Source of the DNA: Streptomyces guryensis
Lineage (GTDB): Bacteria > Actinomycetota > Actinomycetes > Streptomycetales > Streptomycetaceae
DNA length: 64,000 nt
Assembly: GCF_021261325.1 (NCBI RefSeq)
Contig: NZ_JAJSBI010000008.1
Coordinates: forward strand, 248,001-312,000
Reading direction: 5' to 3'
Made by a program: the position numbers and the translations under genes. The notes below the pieces were generated by a model. That model was not told the DNA's origin. It searched no databases and saw only the letters and a list, made by a program, of their open reading frames with translations. Shown here one piece after another: positions 26,083 through 33,828 of this stretch. Position 1 is the first letter of the stretch. Every line of letters starts with the position of its first letter.

Positions 26083-27375
26083 ATGTCACTGCTGAAGGAT
26101 CGCAACTTCCTGCTTCTCTTCGCCGGCCAGGGCATCTCACGCTTCGGCGACGGCCTGTACACCGCCGCGACCGCCTGGCTGGCCTGGTCACTGACGAAGG
26201 ACCCCACGGCCGTCGCCGTGGTGAGCGTCTCCGCGTTCGCGCCCGCGTTCGTGGCCACCTTCGTCGTCGCCTCGTACGCCGACCGCCGCGACCGCCGGAA
26301 GCTGATGATCGCCACCGACCTGGCCCGGGTCGCCGTGGTGGCCGTGGCTTCGGTCCTGCTCTTCCTCGGCCTGCTGAACCTGCCCCTGCTCGTGGCGACC
26401 ACGGCGCTGCTGGCGCTGATCGGCGCCCCGTTCGCACCGGCCCGCAACGCCATCGTCACGCAGATCGTGCCGGACGACCGCCTCCAGCAGGCCAACGGAC
26501 TGCTGCAAGTCGCCTTCCGGGCCGCCTTCTTCGTCGGCCCGCTCGTGCTCGCGCCGCTGCTGGCCTTCGGCTCGCTGCAGTCGGCGCTGGTGGTGAACGG
26601 ACTCACCTTCCTGGGCTCGGCGGCCGCCGTCGCCGCCATCCGCGTGACCCGCCCCGCTCCTACCAGCGGTCAGACGGGGCTGTGGGCCGATCTCAGCGCC
26701 GGGCTCAGGGCAGTGCGGGCCGCTCCCGACGTACTCGTGGTCATAGTGACCTTCGTGCTCGCCCTCGCCCTGACCAACGGTTTCCTGACCGTCGGGCTTG
26801 TCGCGGTCGTGGGACAAGGCGGCCAGTACGGCCTGCTGCTCGGCGTCGCCGGGGTCGCCGAAGTGGTGGGCGCCCTGCTCCTGGCCGGCCTGCGCATCCG
26901 CAGACTCGCACCGGCCGCGGTGCTGGCGTGGGCCCTGCTCGGGATCTTCCGGGCTCCACTGGGAACGGTCACCTCCCCTGCTGTGGCGACGGTTCTCCTG
27001 ACCGCCACGGGGCTGGCCTCGGCCCTCACGGACATTCCCTTGATCGCACTGGTGCAGCAGCGCATACCGAGCCATCATCTGGCGAAGGCGCTCGGCCTGT
27101 GGGAGGCCGGGGTGGCAGGAGCCCTGGCGATCTCCCCCTTTGTGGCCTCGACCGCCATCACCCTCGCCGGAGTCGAGAACGCCTTCCTGCTCTCGGGAGC
27201 CGCCGTTGTCGTCCTGGCCGCGACCGCCACGCTCACCCTCGCATGCGTCGGCGCACGGCAGCCCGGTCAGGAGCCCTTCGTCACGGCCGACGGCACGGCA
27301 AGCGTCGCGGCGCCGGAAAAGGGTCCGAGGAGCAGTGCGCCGGCATCGAGATCGTGGACGGGATGGTCGTCGTGA
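26083..27375 (+). CDS. MFS exporter (EntS/MFS_3-like), C terminus altered
   Basis: 430 residues. It starts SLLKDRNFLLLFAGQGISRFGDGLY, the usual beginning of 12-helix EntS-type exporters; motif A appears as SYADRRDRRKLM. Hydrophobic segments continue to about residue 390 (ENAFLLSGAAVVVLAATATL). The final 30 residues (EKGPRSSAPASRSWTGWSS) look like out-of-frame read-through into the 5'-truncated Uma2 gene, which begins in another frame at the same place. The natural C-terminal end was therefore probably lost at a recombination junction near 27320. The membrane part is complete, so it may still function. Likely controlled by the preceding ArsR protein. Confidence 0.82.
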   Translation: MSLLKDRNFLLLFAGQGISRFGDGLYTAATAWLAWSLTKDPTAVAVVSVSAFAPAFVATFVVASYADRRDRRKLMIATDLARVAVVAVASVLLFLGLLNLPLLVATTALLALIGAPFAPARNAIVTQIVPDDRLQQANGLLQVAFRAAFFVGPLVLAPLLAFGSLQSALVVNGLTFLGSAAAVAAIRVTRPAPTSGQTGLWADLSAGLRAVRAAPDVLVVIVTFVLALALTNGFLTVGLVAVVGQGGQYGLLLGVAGVAEVVGALLLAGLRIRRLAPAAVLAWALLGIFRAPLGTVTSPAVATVLLTATGLASALTDIPLIALVQQRIPSHHLAKALGLWEAGVAGALAISPFVASTAITLAGVENAFLLSGAAVVVLAATATLTLACVGARQPGQEPFVTADGTASVAAPEKGPRSSAPASRSWTGWSS

Positions 27376-27821
27376 GTCCGAGTGCCTCCAAGCGCCACAG
27401 CCGGCCGGCCCGGATGCTGGCGAACGCCCTGGATGCCGCCGCAGGCCCGGAGCGGAACGCCGACACGGACTTCGACGTCCGTCTTCAGGACGTCCCGCTC
27501 ACCAATCGCCGCCCTGACGTCGTCGTGTACCGCGCGGACACGATCGACATCACCCCCACCCGCCCCGAGCACGTGCTGCTGGTCGCGGAGGTGGTGTCGC
27601 CGGGCTCGGAGACCACCGACCGGATCGTGAAGGTCGACCAGTACGCCAAGGCAGGCATCGGCTTCTACTGGAGGATCGAGCAGGCCGCGACAGGTGTTCC
27701 TCTCGTGTACACCTACGTTCTCGACCCCGCGACGAAGACCTACCGGGACGGAGACGTGTTCACCGGCGTCCTCAAGGCAGCGGCCCCCTTCCCGGTGGAG
27801 ATCGACCTCGGCCAGATCTGA
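27363..27821 (+). pseudogene. Uma2-family endonuclease lacking its N terminus
   Basis: Uma2 (DUF820, PD-(D/E)XK fold) proteins are about 190 residues. Here recognisable sequence begins at GIEIVDGMVVVSPSASKRHS and runs to the natural stop. It includes RRPDVVVYRA and LLVAEVVSPGSETTDRIVKVDQYAKAGI, where D, E and K form the nuclease site. The first 30 or so residues are missing and replaced by the MFS tail in another frame. An ATG at 27363 could still start a 152-residue product. This is a deletion or recombination scar inside the integrated region. Uma2 genes are numerous in Streptomyces and their role is unclear. Confidence 0.65.
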
Positions 27822-27984
27822 CCCACGCGCTGATCAGCAGCTGGCGGCGCGTGTGCGATGCGTGAGCGGACGGTCCGGCACGGGGCGGCATGAGCCGGAT
27901 CAAGTGGCTCGCCCCGCGTTCCTGACCAGGGGAAACAACATCGCGCGGCAGCGCCGGGCACCATCCGGCAAGGATCCAATCCCA

Positions 27985-28028
27985 CTCCTAAAGCGGGTGT
28001 CGCAGGTTCGAATCCTGCCGGGGGCACA
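27985..28028 (+). repeat. attachment-site copy 2, exact tRNA-Arg 3' duplicate
   Basis: All 44 bases identical to 23961-24004 with unrelated sequence before it. It closes a 4.0-kb segment holding an integrase stump, an ArsR/MFS pair and truncated Uma2; this copy would be attR of that element. Confidence 0.85.
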
Positions 28029-28058
28029 ACAAAGTGTCAGGTAATTGGACATAACAAC

Positions 28059-28088
28059 CGCCCATGGATGCCACAGAGGGGCGTTTTT
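28059..28088 (+). terminator. hairpin with T-run beyond attachment copy 2
   Basis: CGCCC at 28059-28063 pairs with GGGCG at 28079-28083 and is followed by TTTTT. A similar structure follows attachment copy 3. Next comes TCCCAAATGGGA and one copy of the ATGGGAACCTG unit. Confidence 0.5.
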
Positions 28089-28383
28089 GTCCCAAATGGG
28101 AACCTGATGGGAACGGCGCGATGAGTAACATCAGGTAGCTTTACGTCGATTGCGCCGTGGAGTTTCGCGCGGTTTCGCCGTGACTTGCATGGCATTTCCG
28201 CCCTGGCCAGACCGCTTCGGCGATGGTGGGCGCCGACGGAAACACCTGGCCGTGTATACGAGAGAACCCTCCTGGGAAAGCGGCGCACACCGCTTCGATC
28301 GCCATGGTGCGACTCGCCCGGCGTCGCGCACTTCAGGCCCGTACCCCATGTGCACGAGGTGCCCACCGACGCACATCACTCAC

Positions 28384-28400
28384 GTAGTAACATGTACTAC
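28384..28400. promoter_or_regulatory. toxin-antitoxin operator palindrome
   Basis: GTAGTA-ACATG-TACTAC, perfect 6-bp arms, ending at the antitoxin start codon. Phd/YefM antitoxins bind such palindromes and repress their own operon. It also argues for the ATG at 28401 over the one at 28392 inside the palindrome. Nothing else is recognised between 28110 and 28383. Confidence 0.65.
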
Positions 28401-28643
28401 ATGGAGACCACGGCCCGTGAGTTCAATCAGAAGTCCTCCCAGATCCTCGCCGCAGCAGCCCGCGGCGAGACCGTCACCGTCACCAAGAACGGCACCCCCG
28501 TCGCACGGGTCATCCCGATAAACGACACCGAGGTGCCCCCGTACCCGACCGACGCCATGGGCGACCTCGACCTCCCCGACCTCGGCCTGCCCGACCTCAC
28601 CGACGACGAGATCGAGGACACCCTCAAGGGGATGGGCGCGTGA
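28401..28643 (+). CDS. Phd/YefM-family antitoxin
   Basis: 80 residues. METTAREFNQKSSQILAAAA, then GETVTVTKNGTPVARVIPI, is the DNA-binding and dimerisation fold of Phd/YefM. The acidic tail with repeated DLP and the end TDDEIEDTLKGMGA is the usual toxin-wrapping part. Start at 28401; there is no ribosome site, so it is probably leaderless. It overlaps the PIN toxin start by GTGA. It neutralises the toxin and autorepresses through the palindrome at its start codon. It sits between attachment copies 2 and 3, where such pairs often stabilise mobile DNA. Confidence 0.88.
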   Translation: METTAREFNQKSSQILAAAARGETVTVTKNGTPVARVIPINDTEVPPYPTDAMGDLDLPDLGLPDLTDDEIEDTLKGMGA

Positions 28644-29086
28644 GCCTGGTCGCCGTCGCCGACACCAACGGCCTGTACCGCCTGCTCGACCCGAAACTCA
28701 CCGGCCACCAGGAACACAAGAAGGCCCTGGCAGCAACCAGCCACCTCATCATCTCCCCCATGGTCCTGGCCGAACTGGACTACCTGATCTCAACCCGTGC
28801 CGGAGCCCAGAAAGCCCTGATCGCGGCGCGCTTCATCGAACGTAACGTCGCAACCCGACGCTTCGAGGTGCCGTCCGTCAGCACTCACCTGAGCGCGGCG
28901 ATCGCGGTCGCCGAAGGCTACGCGGACGCCGACGGCGGCAAAGACATCGGCCTCACCGACGCCATGAACGTCGCCCTCGCCGCCGCCTACCGCACCGACG
29001 CCCTGCTCACCGCCGACCACCACTTCCGCACGGTCCGACCCCTGACCGGCCACCCGGCATTCCGGCTCCTGCCCGAAGATCTGTAG
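28640..29086 (+). CDS. PIN-domain toxin, VapC-like ribonuclease
   Basis: 148 residues. Acidic PIN residues are visible: VADTNGLYRLLD (first Asp near residue 8), VLAELDYLI (Glu about 43), IGLTDAMNVALAAAYRTDALLTADHHF (Asp residues near 105 and 123). PIN toxins cleave RNA with Mg2+ or Mn2+. Coupled to the Phd-type antitoxin by GTGA overlap. Phd paired with a PIN toxin is a known mixed combination in actinobacteria. Complete and apparently intact. Confidence 0.88.
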   Translation: MSLVAVADTNGLYRLLDPKLTGHQEHKKALAATSHLIISPMVLAELDYLISTRAGAQKALIAARFIERNVATRRFEVPSVSTHLSAAIAVAEGYADADGGKDIGLTDAMNVALAAAYRTDALLTADHHFRTVRPLTGHPAFRLLPEDL

Positions 29087-29326
29087 TCACGGCGGCCTTG
29101 CCTGCTCCGGGACTCCCGCTCACCGCTTCGCCAGGCGTCGTCTCGCAAGGGTTCGATCACCCTTGGGTGTCCGGCCTGCAGTAGGACGCCATTTCAGTTG
29201 GTGTGATCTTGCGGCAGTCTGGGGCGATGACTGCTGCGCTTGTCGAGCGGATGGCACGGAGGACCTGTGCAAACAGTCACTGGCTCAACTCCCGGGCCGA
29301 GCGAGCGAGCCTGTCGCATGATCATG

Positions 29327-29369
29327 CTCCTGAAGCGGGAGTCGCAGGTTCGAATCCCACCGGGGGCAC
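29327..29369 (+). repeat. attachment-site copy 3, diverged tRNA-Arg 3' end
   Basis: 39 of 43 bases match attachment copies 1 and 2. The 120 bp that follow also resemble those after copy 2 (AAAGTG, GGGACATA, hairpin, TTTTGTCCCA, ATGGGAACCTG). This is the far end of an older, related element in tandem. Between the PIN stop (29086) and this copy no gene is seen. Confidence 0.7.
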
Positions 29370-29437
29370 GAGAAAGTGCCAGTTAATGGGACATAGTGAC
29401 CCTCCGCGAGTGTCACGGGGGGTCGCTTTTGTCCCAG

Positions 29438-29479
29438 ATGGGAACCTGATGGGAACCTGATGGGAACCTGATGGGAACG
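29438..29479 (+). repeat. 11-bp tandem repeat near attachment copy 3
   Basis: ATGGGAACCTG repeated three times (29438, 29449, 29460) plus a partial fourth. One full and one partial copy lie at the same relative place after attachment copy 2. The 11-bp phasing, about one helical turn, suggests integrase arm-type sites. Nothing else is recognised from here to 29645. Confidence 0.6.
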
Positions 29480-29645
29480 GCACGGCGGGTGACTTGAGGT
29501 ACCTCAACGTCGGCAACGCGATTGGGCCGCCATCGGCGACGCGCTCGGGCACCCCGTGCGGCAGATCCGAGCACACACCCGACCCACGTCAGGTGGCAGT
29601 GCCGTGGCGAGCGGCGTGCAGGCGTATCACACAGAGGCTGTGTCG

Positions 29646-30731
29646 CTATTGGAGCTCGTCGGCGGTGAAGTAGCCGCTGTTGATCAGAAGTTTGTAGTTG
29701 GTCTTGTCGATGCCGGTCGGCTGCAGCAAGCGGGCGGGCACGTCCTTGACGCCGTTGTTGTAATCGCCTCTGTTGTCCACCCACGGCACCCGGCCAGTGA
29801 GTATGTCGTCGACCATGTCTGCGGCGGCTTGGGCCAGGTCGCGGACGTCCTTGAAGACGGTCTGGGACTGCTGACCCGCGATGATCGACTTCACCGAGGG
29901 CAGCTCGGCGTCCTGACCCGTGATGACCGGGAAGGGCTTGCCCACGGAGCCGTAGCCGTCCTGCTTCAGCGCGGACAGGACGCCCCTGGAGATGCCGTCG
30001 TACGGCGACAGGACCGCGTCGACCTTCTTGCTGCCGTACCACTTGGCGAGGAGGCCGCTCATGCGCTTTTGCGCGGTTGGCCCGTCCCAGCGCAGAGTGG
30101 TGATCTTGCTGAGTTCGGTCTGGCCGGACGGGACGACCAACTGCGCGCTGTCCAGGAACGGCTGCAGGAGCGTCATCGAACCTTTGAAGAAGTATTTGGT
30201 GTTGTTGTCGTCGGGGGAGCCGGCGAACAGCTCGATGTTGAACGGGCCCCTACCGTCCTCCAGGCCGAGCTTCTTGATGATGTAGTGGGCCTGGATCAGG
30301 CCGACCATCTCGTTGTCGAAGGAGACGTAGTAGTCGACGTTCTTGGTGCCGAGGATAAGCCGGTCGTAGCAGATCACCGGAATGTGCGCATCGGCGGCCT
30401 GTTGAAGCACGCCGTTCAGCGACCTGGCGTCGACGGCCGCGATGATCAGTGCGTCGACGCCCTGCTTGATCAGCTTCTCGATCTGTGAGGCCTGGGCTTG
30501 CGGGTCGTCGTCGCCGTAGGCGAGCTTGGTCTTGTACCCGGCGCCCTTCAGGTCTTCGACGAGGCTCTTGCCGTCGGTGAGCCAGCGTTCGGAGGTCCGC
30601 GTCGGCATGGCGATGCCGACGGTACCGCGCTCGAACCTGCGCTCGGAGCTGCTCTCGCTGTTCTGGCCACAGGCGGACAGGGCGAGGGCGAGACCGGTGG
30701 CTCCGGCGAGGGCGGATCTTCGGTTGAGCAT
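29646..30731 (-). CDS. sugar ABC transporter substrate-binding lipoprotein (ChvE/XylF-like)
   Basis: 361 residues. The lipoprotein signal MLNRRSALAGATGLALALSAC has lipobox L-S-A-C. The mature part is a Peripla_BP_4 fold: GTVGIAMPTRTSERW, DDPQAQASQIEKLIKQGVDALIIAAVD, PVICYDRLI and GSPDDNNTKYFFKG. These are ChvE/xylose-binding hallmarks. Partners in complete loci are an ATPase and permease; none is next to it here, so it is an orphan or its operon has been truncated. A promoter and a perfect palindromic operator lie about 500 bp upstream. Those 500 bp hold no recognised gene. Confidence 0.88.
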   Translation of the reverse strand: MLNRRSALAGATGLALALSACGQNSESSSERRFERGTVGIAMPTRTSERWLTDGKSLVEDLKGAGYKTKLAYGDDDPQAQASQIEKLIKQGVDALIIAAVDARSLNGVLQQAADAHIPVICYDRLILGTKNVDYYVSFDNEMVGLIQAHYIIKKLGLEDGRGPFNIELFAGSPDDNNTKYFFKGSMTLLQPFLDSAQLVVPSGQTELSKITTLRWDGPTAQKRMSGLLAKWYGSKKVDAVLSPYDGISRGVLSALKQDGYGSVGKPFPVITGQDAELPSVKSIIAGQQSQTVFKDVRDLAQAAADMVDDILTGRVPWVDNRGDYNNGVKDVPARLLQPTGIDKTNYKLLINSGYFTADELQ

Positions 30732-31233
30732 GGTGATCGTCCCTTGTTCTTCTCGTCGTTGAGCGGATGACGGCGTATGAGGCGTCGACGGGGGCGGCGG
30801 AGCGGGCGGGCGGCAGGCAGGCGAGTCCCGAGCGAGTCGGACGCGCCGTACCCGCTCCCCGGGGGTCCAGAGGCAGGTCCCGCAGAGGGGGGTGCCGTAC
30901 GGGTGGATTCCCCGGCGCCCTGGACGGACCGAACTTCAGACAGAGCCGTGGGCCGGGAGGATCAGCTCGGCGCCCTCATGGATCCGCACGCAGCCGCCGA
31001 GGTCGTCGGGGGCCAGGAGCACACGTTTCAAGGCGAGTCCACAACCGGCGGGCCTCAAATCAAGTGGTTGAGGCCAGGCTGGCCCGGCACGCTGCTTGAG
31101 TCGGCACTCAGGCGCCTCGATGTCCCGCAGATCGCCGATCCCGTCGCCGGCGTGTTTCTGTACGTACGTCAGGCTGCGCCACGGCGTTCCGGCCACGCGC
31201 GTGTTGATTCCGGGGATGCACAGGACAATCGCC

Positions 31234-31249
31234 TTTCGAACGTTCGAAA
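31234..31249. promoter_or_regulatory. perfect 16-bp palindromic operator
   Basis: TTTCGAACGTTCGAAA lies about 30 bp downstream of the minus-strand promoter at 31279-31307. The form is that of LacI-type sugar repressor sites. No cognate repressor gene is adjacent. It probably controlled the sugar-binding protein gene or a lost leading gene of that operon. Confidence 0.65.
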
Positions 31250-31278
31250 TCTCGTCATATGTTCGGAATGCTGGCGTG

Positions 31279-31307
31279 ACGTTAAGGGCGGGTATGCGGG
31301 GTGTCAA
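31279..31307 (-). promoter_or_regulatory. strong vegetative promoter facing the sugar-binding gene
   Basis: Minus strand TTGACA (31307-31302), 17 bases, TAACGT (31284-31279), close to the housekeeping consensus. With the operator it forms a repressible promoter. The 31233-30732 leader is long and carries only unassignable coding-like fragments, so a gene may have been lost there. Confidence 0.6.
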
Positions 31308-31591
31308 CGGGGCGAACCGGAACGGTTGCAGAAAGAGGTTGGAGTTCGCTTTCGGTCTCCGATGGAGCCGAGCCGGGCCGCAGCCTCGGCGATCGCCAGA
31401 TCCGCCTCGGGAAGCAGACTCGTGCAGGTGTCAGCCGTGATGGTGATCGAGGAGTGACTGAGCATCTCCTGGATGTCCTTCAGGTCGGCCCCCGCCGCGT
31501 GGGCCGGCGTTGCGGCACCGTGGCGCAGGCCGTGGAGCAGCCGTACCGGCGGGAGACCGATCTCCTCGCACAGCTCGACGAACCAGGGGGC
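31304..31591 (-). pseudogene. tyrosine integrase C-terminal remnant with Tyr to Cys
   Basis: Catalytic-domain sequence WFVELCEEIGLPPVRLHG-like, then HGLRHGAATPAHAAGADLKD with the H-x-L-R-H box and LSHSSITITADTCTSLLPEA. In this family the last motif normally reads ADTYTS with the nucleophilic Tyr; here codon 31426-31424 is TGC (Cys). The N-terminal two thirds are absent. It is dead both by truncation and at the active site. It borders the terpenoid cluster on the left. Confidence 0.7.
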
Positions 31592-31662
31592 ACGGTGGCC
31601 GCTCGACGGCGGAGATCCACGAGGCACGGTGTCCGCTGCGGCGTAGTGCACCGCAGCGGGCA

Positions 31663-32523
31663 CTACCCCTTCGTCATCGTGTCCCCCGCGCTGTCACCCG
31701 CCCCCTGCGGCCCCCAGACCGGCCAACGCGCCGCCTCACCCTCCGGCTTGTCGCCCAGGATGGTCACCCGGCGGCCGACCCGGCGGGCCATGTAGTCGTT
31801 GACCGCGTAGTGCTGGGTGGCGCGGTTGTCCCACATGGCGATGGCGCCCGCCCGCCAGCGGTAACGGCACACCCGCTGTGGACTCTCGGACACTTCGAAC
31901 AGATAACGCAGCAGCAACTCACTTTCCTCGGGCGCGAGTTGGGTGATGCGGCGGGTGAAGAGCCGGTTGACGTACAGGGACTTGCGGCCCGTCTCGGGGT
32001 GGGTGCGGACCACCGGGTGCTCCGCCTCGGCCCGGTACGACGTGCCGGGGTGCTCGAAGACGTGCACGGCCGTCAGCCCCGAGATCAGGTCCCGAAGCGG
32101 CTCGGAGACCGCCTCGTAGGCAAGATACTGATTGCTCCACATCGTGTCCCCGCCGACCGGCGGGCATTCCACGATCTGCAGGACCGACGCGATGGGCGGG
32201 GAGGCCGAAAACGTGACGTCGGTGTGCCAGACATCGGCTTTGGCGCCCTCCTCCGAATCCAGTACGACGAGTTCCTCGTGCCCGGGGAGTTTCGGCAGGA
32301 AGGGGTGGATCTCCAACTCTCCGAACCACCGCCCGAACTCTTTGTGCGCCTCCGGCTCCAGTCCCTCCGCATCAGGGAAGAACAGCACGAGATGTGTCAG
32401 GAGCAACTCTCGTACGGCGGTGTGGTCGGCCTCGGTCATCCGGCCGAACGGCACCCCCACCACCTCGGCACCCAGCGCCCCCGACACCGGACGGACCTCG
32501 AAACGACTCGTGCCCTTGGACAT
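31663..32523 (-). CDS. TauD/TfdA-family Fe(II)/2-oxoglutarate dioxygenase
   Basis: 286 residues. The iron site is H100-x-D102 in VWHTDVTFSA with the distal His near 237 in TQHYAVNDY; WRAGAIAMWDNRA precedes it. The 2OG-binding Arg follows in the RRVGRR stretch. The N terminus EVRPVSGALGAEVVGVPF is typical for TauD. Start chosen at the ATG of MSKGTSRF; an open frame continues 49 codons upstream through a purine-rich decamer repeat but that part is low complexity. It lies beside the terpenoid genes and is a candidate late hydroxylase or desaturase there, although TauD-type enzymes also release sulfite from sulfonates. The tail ends GAGDSAGDTMTKG. Confidence 0.82.
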   Translation of the reverse strand: MSKGTSRFEVRPVSGALGAEVVGVPFGRMTEADHTAVRELLLTHLVLFFPDAEGLEPEAHKEFGRWFGELEIHPFLPKLPGHEELVVLDSEEGAKADVWHTDVTFSASPPIASVLQIVECPPVGGDTMWSNQYLAYEAVSEPLRDLISGLTAVHVFEHPGTSYRAEAEHPVVRTHPETGRKSLYVNRLFTRRITQLAPEESELLLRYLFEVSESPQRVCRYRWRAGAIAMWDNRATQHYAVNDYMARRVGRRVTILGDKPEGEAARWPVWGPQGAGDSAGDTMTKG

Positions 32524-32570
32524 CACCGCATCACCATTCCCTTTTTCTTTCCCATCGTTCCCTATTACTT

Positions 32571-32623
32571 CCCGTTGCTTCCCGTTGCCTCCCGCTGCCT
32601 CCCGTTGCCTCTCGTTGCCTCCC
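32571..32623 (+). repeat. decamer tandem repeat upstream of the TauD-like gene
   Basis: Five consecutive near-identical 10-bp units CCCGTTGCCT (one-base variants), then a partial sixth. On the minus strand it is a purine-rich AGGCAACGGG tract ending about 45 bp before the TauD-like start codon. It may modulate that gene by length change. Confidence 0.75.
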
Positions 32624-32778
32624 AGGATTTCGGGCAACTCGAATTGACTCCGCAGCTGCGTGAACATCACGTGCGAAGGTCGCCTAATTCTTGACTGAAA
32701 TTATTTTCCGGGGGCAGAATCACGATGTTCCGCCATTTGCTGCGGCGGCGCTCGTTTCTCCTTTTGGGAAGGAATCGC

Positions 32779-33822
32779 ATGGCCATGGACCCCCGCGCTG
32801 AACTCGCCCGGCTCGTCGACCTGGCGACCCCGTTCGCCATACGCACCGCGGTGAGCCTGCGGCTGCCCCAGCTGATCGAGGGCGGGACGACGGACCTGGC
32901 AGGGCTGGCCCGGGCCGCGGACGCCCACGAGGACTCCCTGGCCCGGCTGCTGAACCACCTGGTCGCCGTCGGCTTGTTCGACCGGCCCGAGCAGGACCGG
33001 TACGCCCTCACCCCGCTCGCCGAGGCCCTGCTCGCCGAGGACGCCCGCTGGCAGCTGGCCTGGCTGGACATCGACGGTCCCGGCGCGAAGATGGACCTCG
33101 CCTACACCGGCATGCTCCACTCGATCCGCACCGGCGAGTCCGCCTACCACGGTGTGCACGGCGTCGCGTTCTGGAAGGACTACCAGCGGGACGAACGCCT
33201 GCGGGTGTTCTTCGGCGCCATCATGGCCGGGCACGCCTGGCAGACCGGCCCGGCCCTGGCCGCCGAGTACGACTGGGAGCCGGTACGCAAGGTCATCGAC
33301 GTCGGCGGCGGGATCGGCGCACTGCTCAGCGAGGTCCTGCACAAGCAGCCGCACCTGGAAGGCGCGGTGCTCGACCTGCCCGAGGTGGCCCCCGAGGCGA
33401 ACGAGGCGCTGAAGGAAGCGGGCCTCGCCGGGCGCGCGCGGTTCATCGGCGGCAGCTTCTTCGACCGACTGCCCACCGGCTACGACGTCCTGATGGTCTC
33501 CCGGGTCCTCACCGACTGGAACGACGAGGACGCCACCCGGATCCTCGCCCGCACCTGCGAGGCGGCGGGACCGGACGGCCGGGTGCTCATCGTGGAGGTC
33601 CTCGCCGGTGAGGAACACGCCAAGAACAACTCCTCGTTCGACCTGCAGTCCCTGACCCTGCTCGGCGGCCGCGAGCGCACCGCCGAGGACTTCCACCGGC
33701 TGGCGGCGGCCGCCGGGCTTGCCGTGCTGTCCACCCGGCACCTGCCCGGCGGGCTGCTGCTCGTGGAATGCGCCCAGGACAGCGCCGGCCAGGACACCAC
33801 CACCGGAAACGGCACCGCCTGA
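32779..33822 (+). CDS. O-methyltransferase-fold SAM-dependent enzyme lacking the catalytic His
   Basis: 347 residues of the O-methyltransferase_2 (DnrK/TcmN-like) type. An N-terminal winged-helix dimerisation domain (RLPQLIEGGTTDLAGLARAA) is followed by the SAM site VIDVGGGIGALLSEVL near residue 172 and the motif VLTDWNDEDATRIL. Family members usually read VLHDWxDE, where His is the catalytic base; here it is Thr245. It may methylate a non-phenolic group, use another base, or do a non-methyl reaction as some DnrK relatives do. The ATG at 32779 follows GGGAAGGAA. Its stop is 6 bp from that of the convergent FAD monooxygenase, placing it within the terpenoid cluster. Confidence 0.82.
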   Translation: MAMDPRAELARLVDLATPFAIRTAVSLRLPQLIEGGTTDLAGLARAADAHEDSLARLLNHLVAVGLFDRPEQDRYALTPLAEALLAEDARWQLAWLDIDGPGAKMDLAYTGMLHSIRTGESAYHGVHGVAFWKDYQRDERLRVFFGAIMAGHAWQTGPALAAEYDWEPVRKVIDVGGGIGALLSEVLHKQPHLEGAVLDLPEVAPEANEALKEAGLAGRARFIGGSFFDRLPTGYDVLMVSRVLTDWNDEDATRILARTCEAAGPDGRVLIVEVLAGEEHAKNNSSFDLQSLTLLGGRERTAEDFHRLAAAAGLAVLSTRHLPGGLLLVECAQDSAGQDTTTGNGTA

Positions 33823-33828
33823 CACGGG

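Noticed and set aside
29327..29369. Second tRNA gene
   Set aside because: Only the 3' half is present; no D arm or 5' acceptor strand lies upstream.
30936..31307. 123-codon minus-strand frame upstream of the sugar-binding gene
   Set aside because: It reads through the promoter and operator, has no ribosome site and no recognisable domain; at most it contains scraps of a lost gene.
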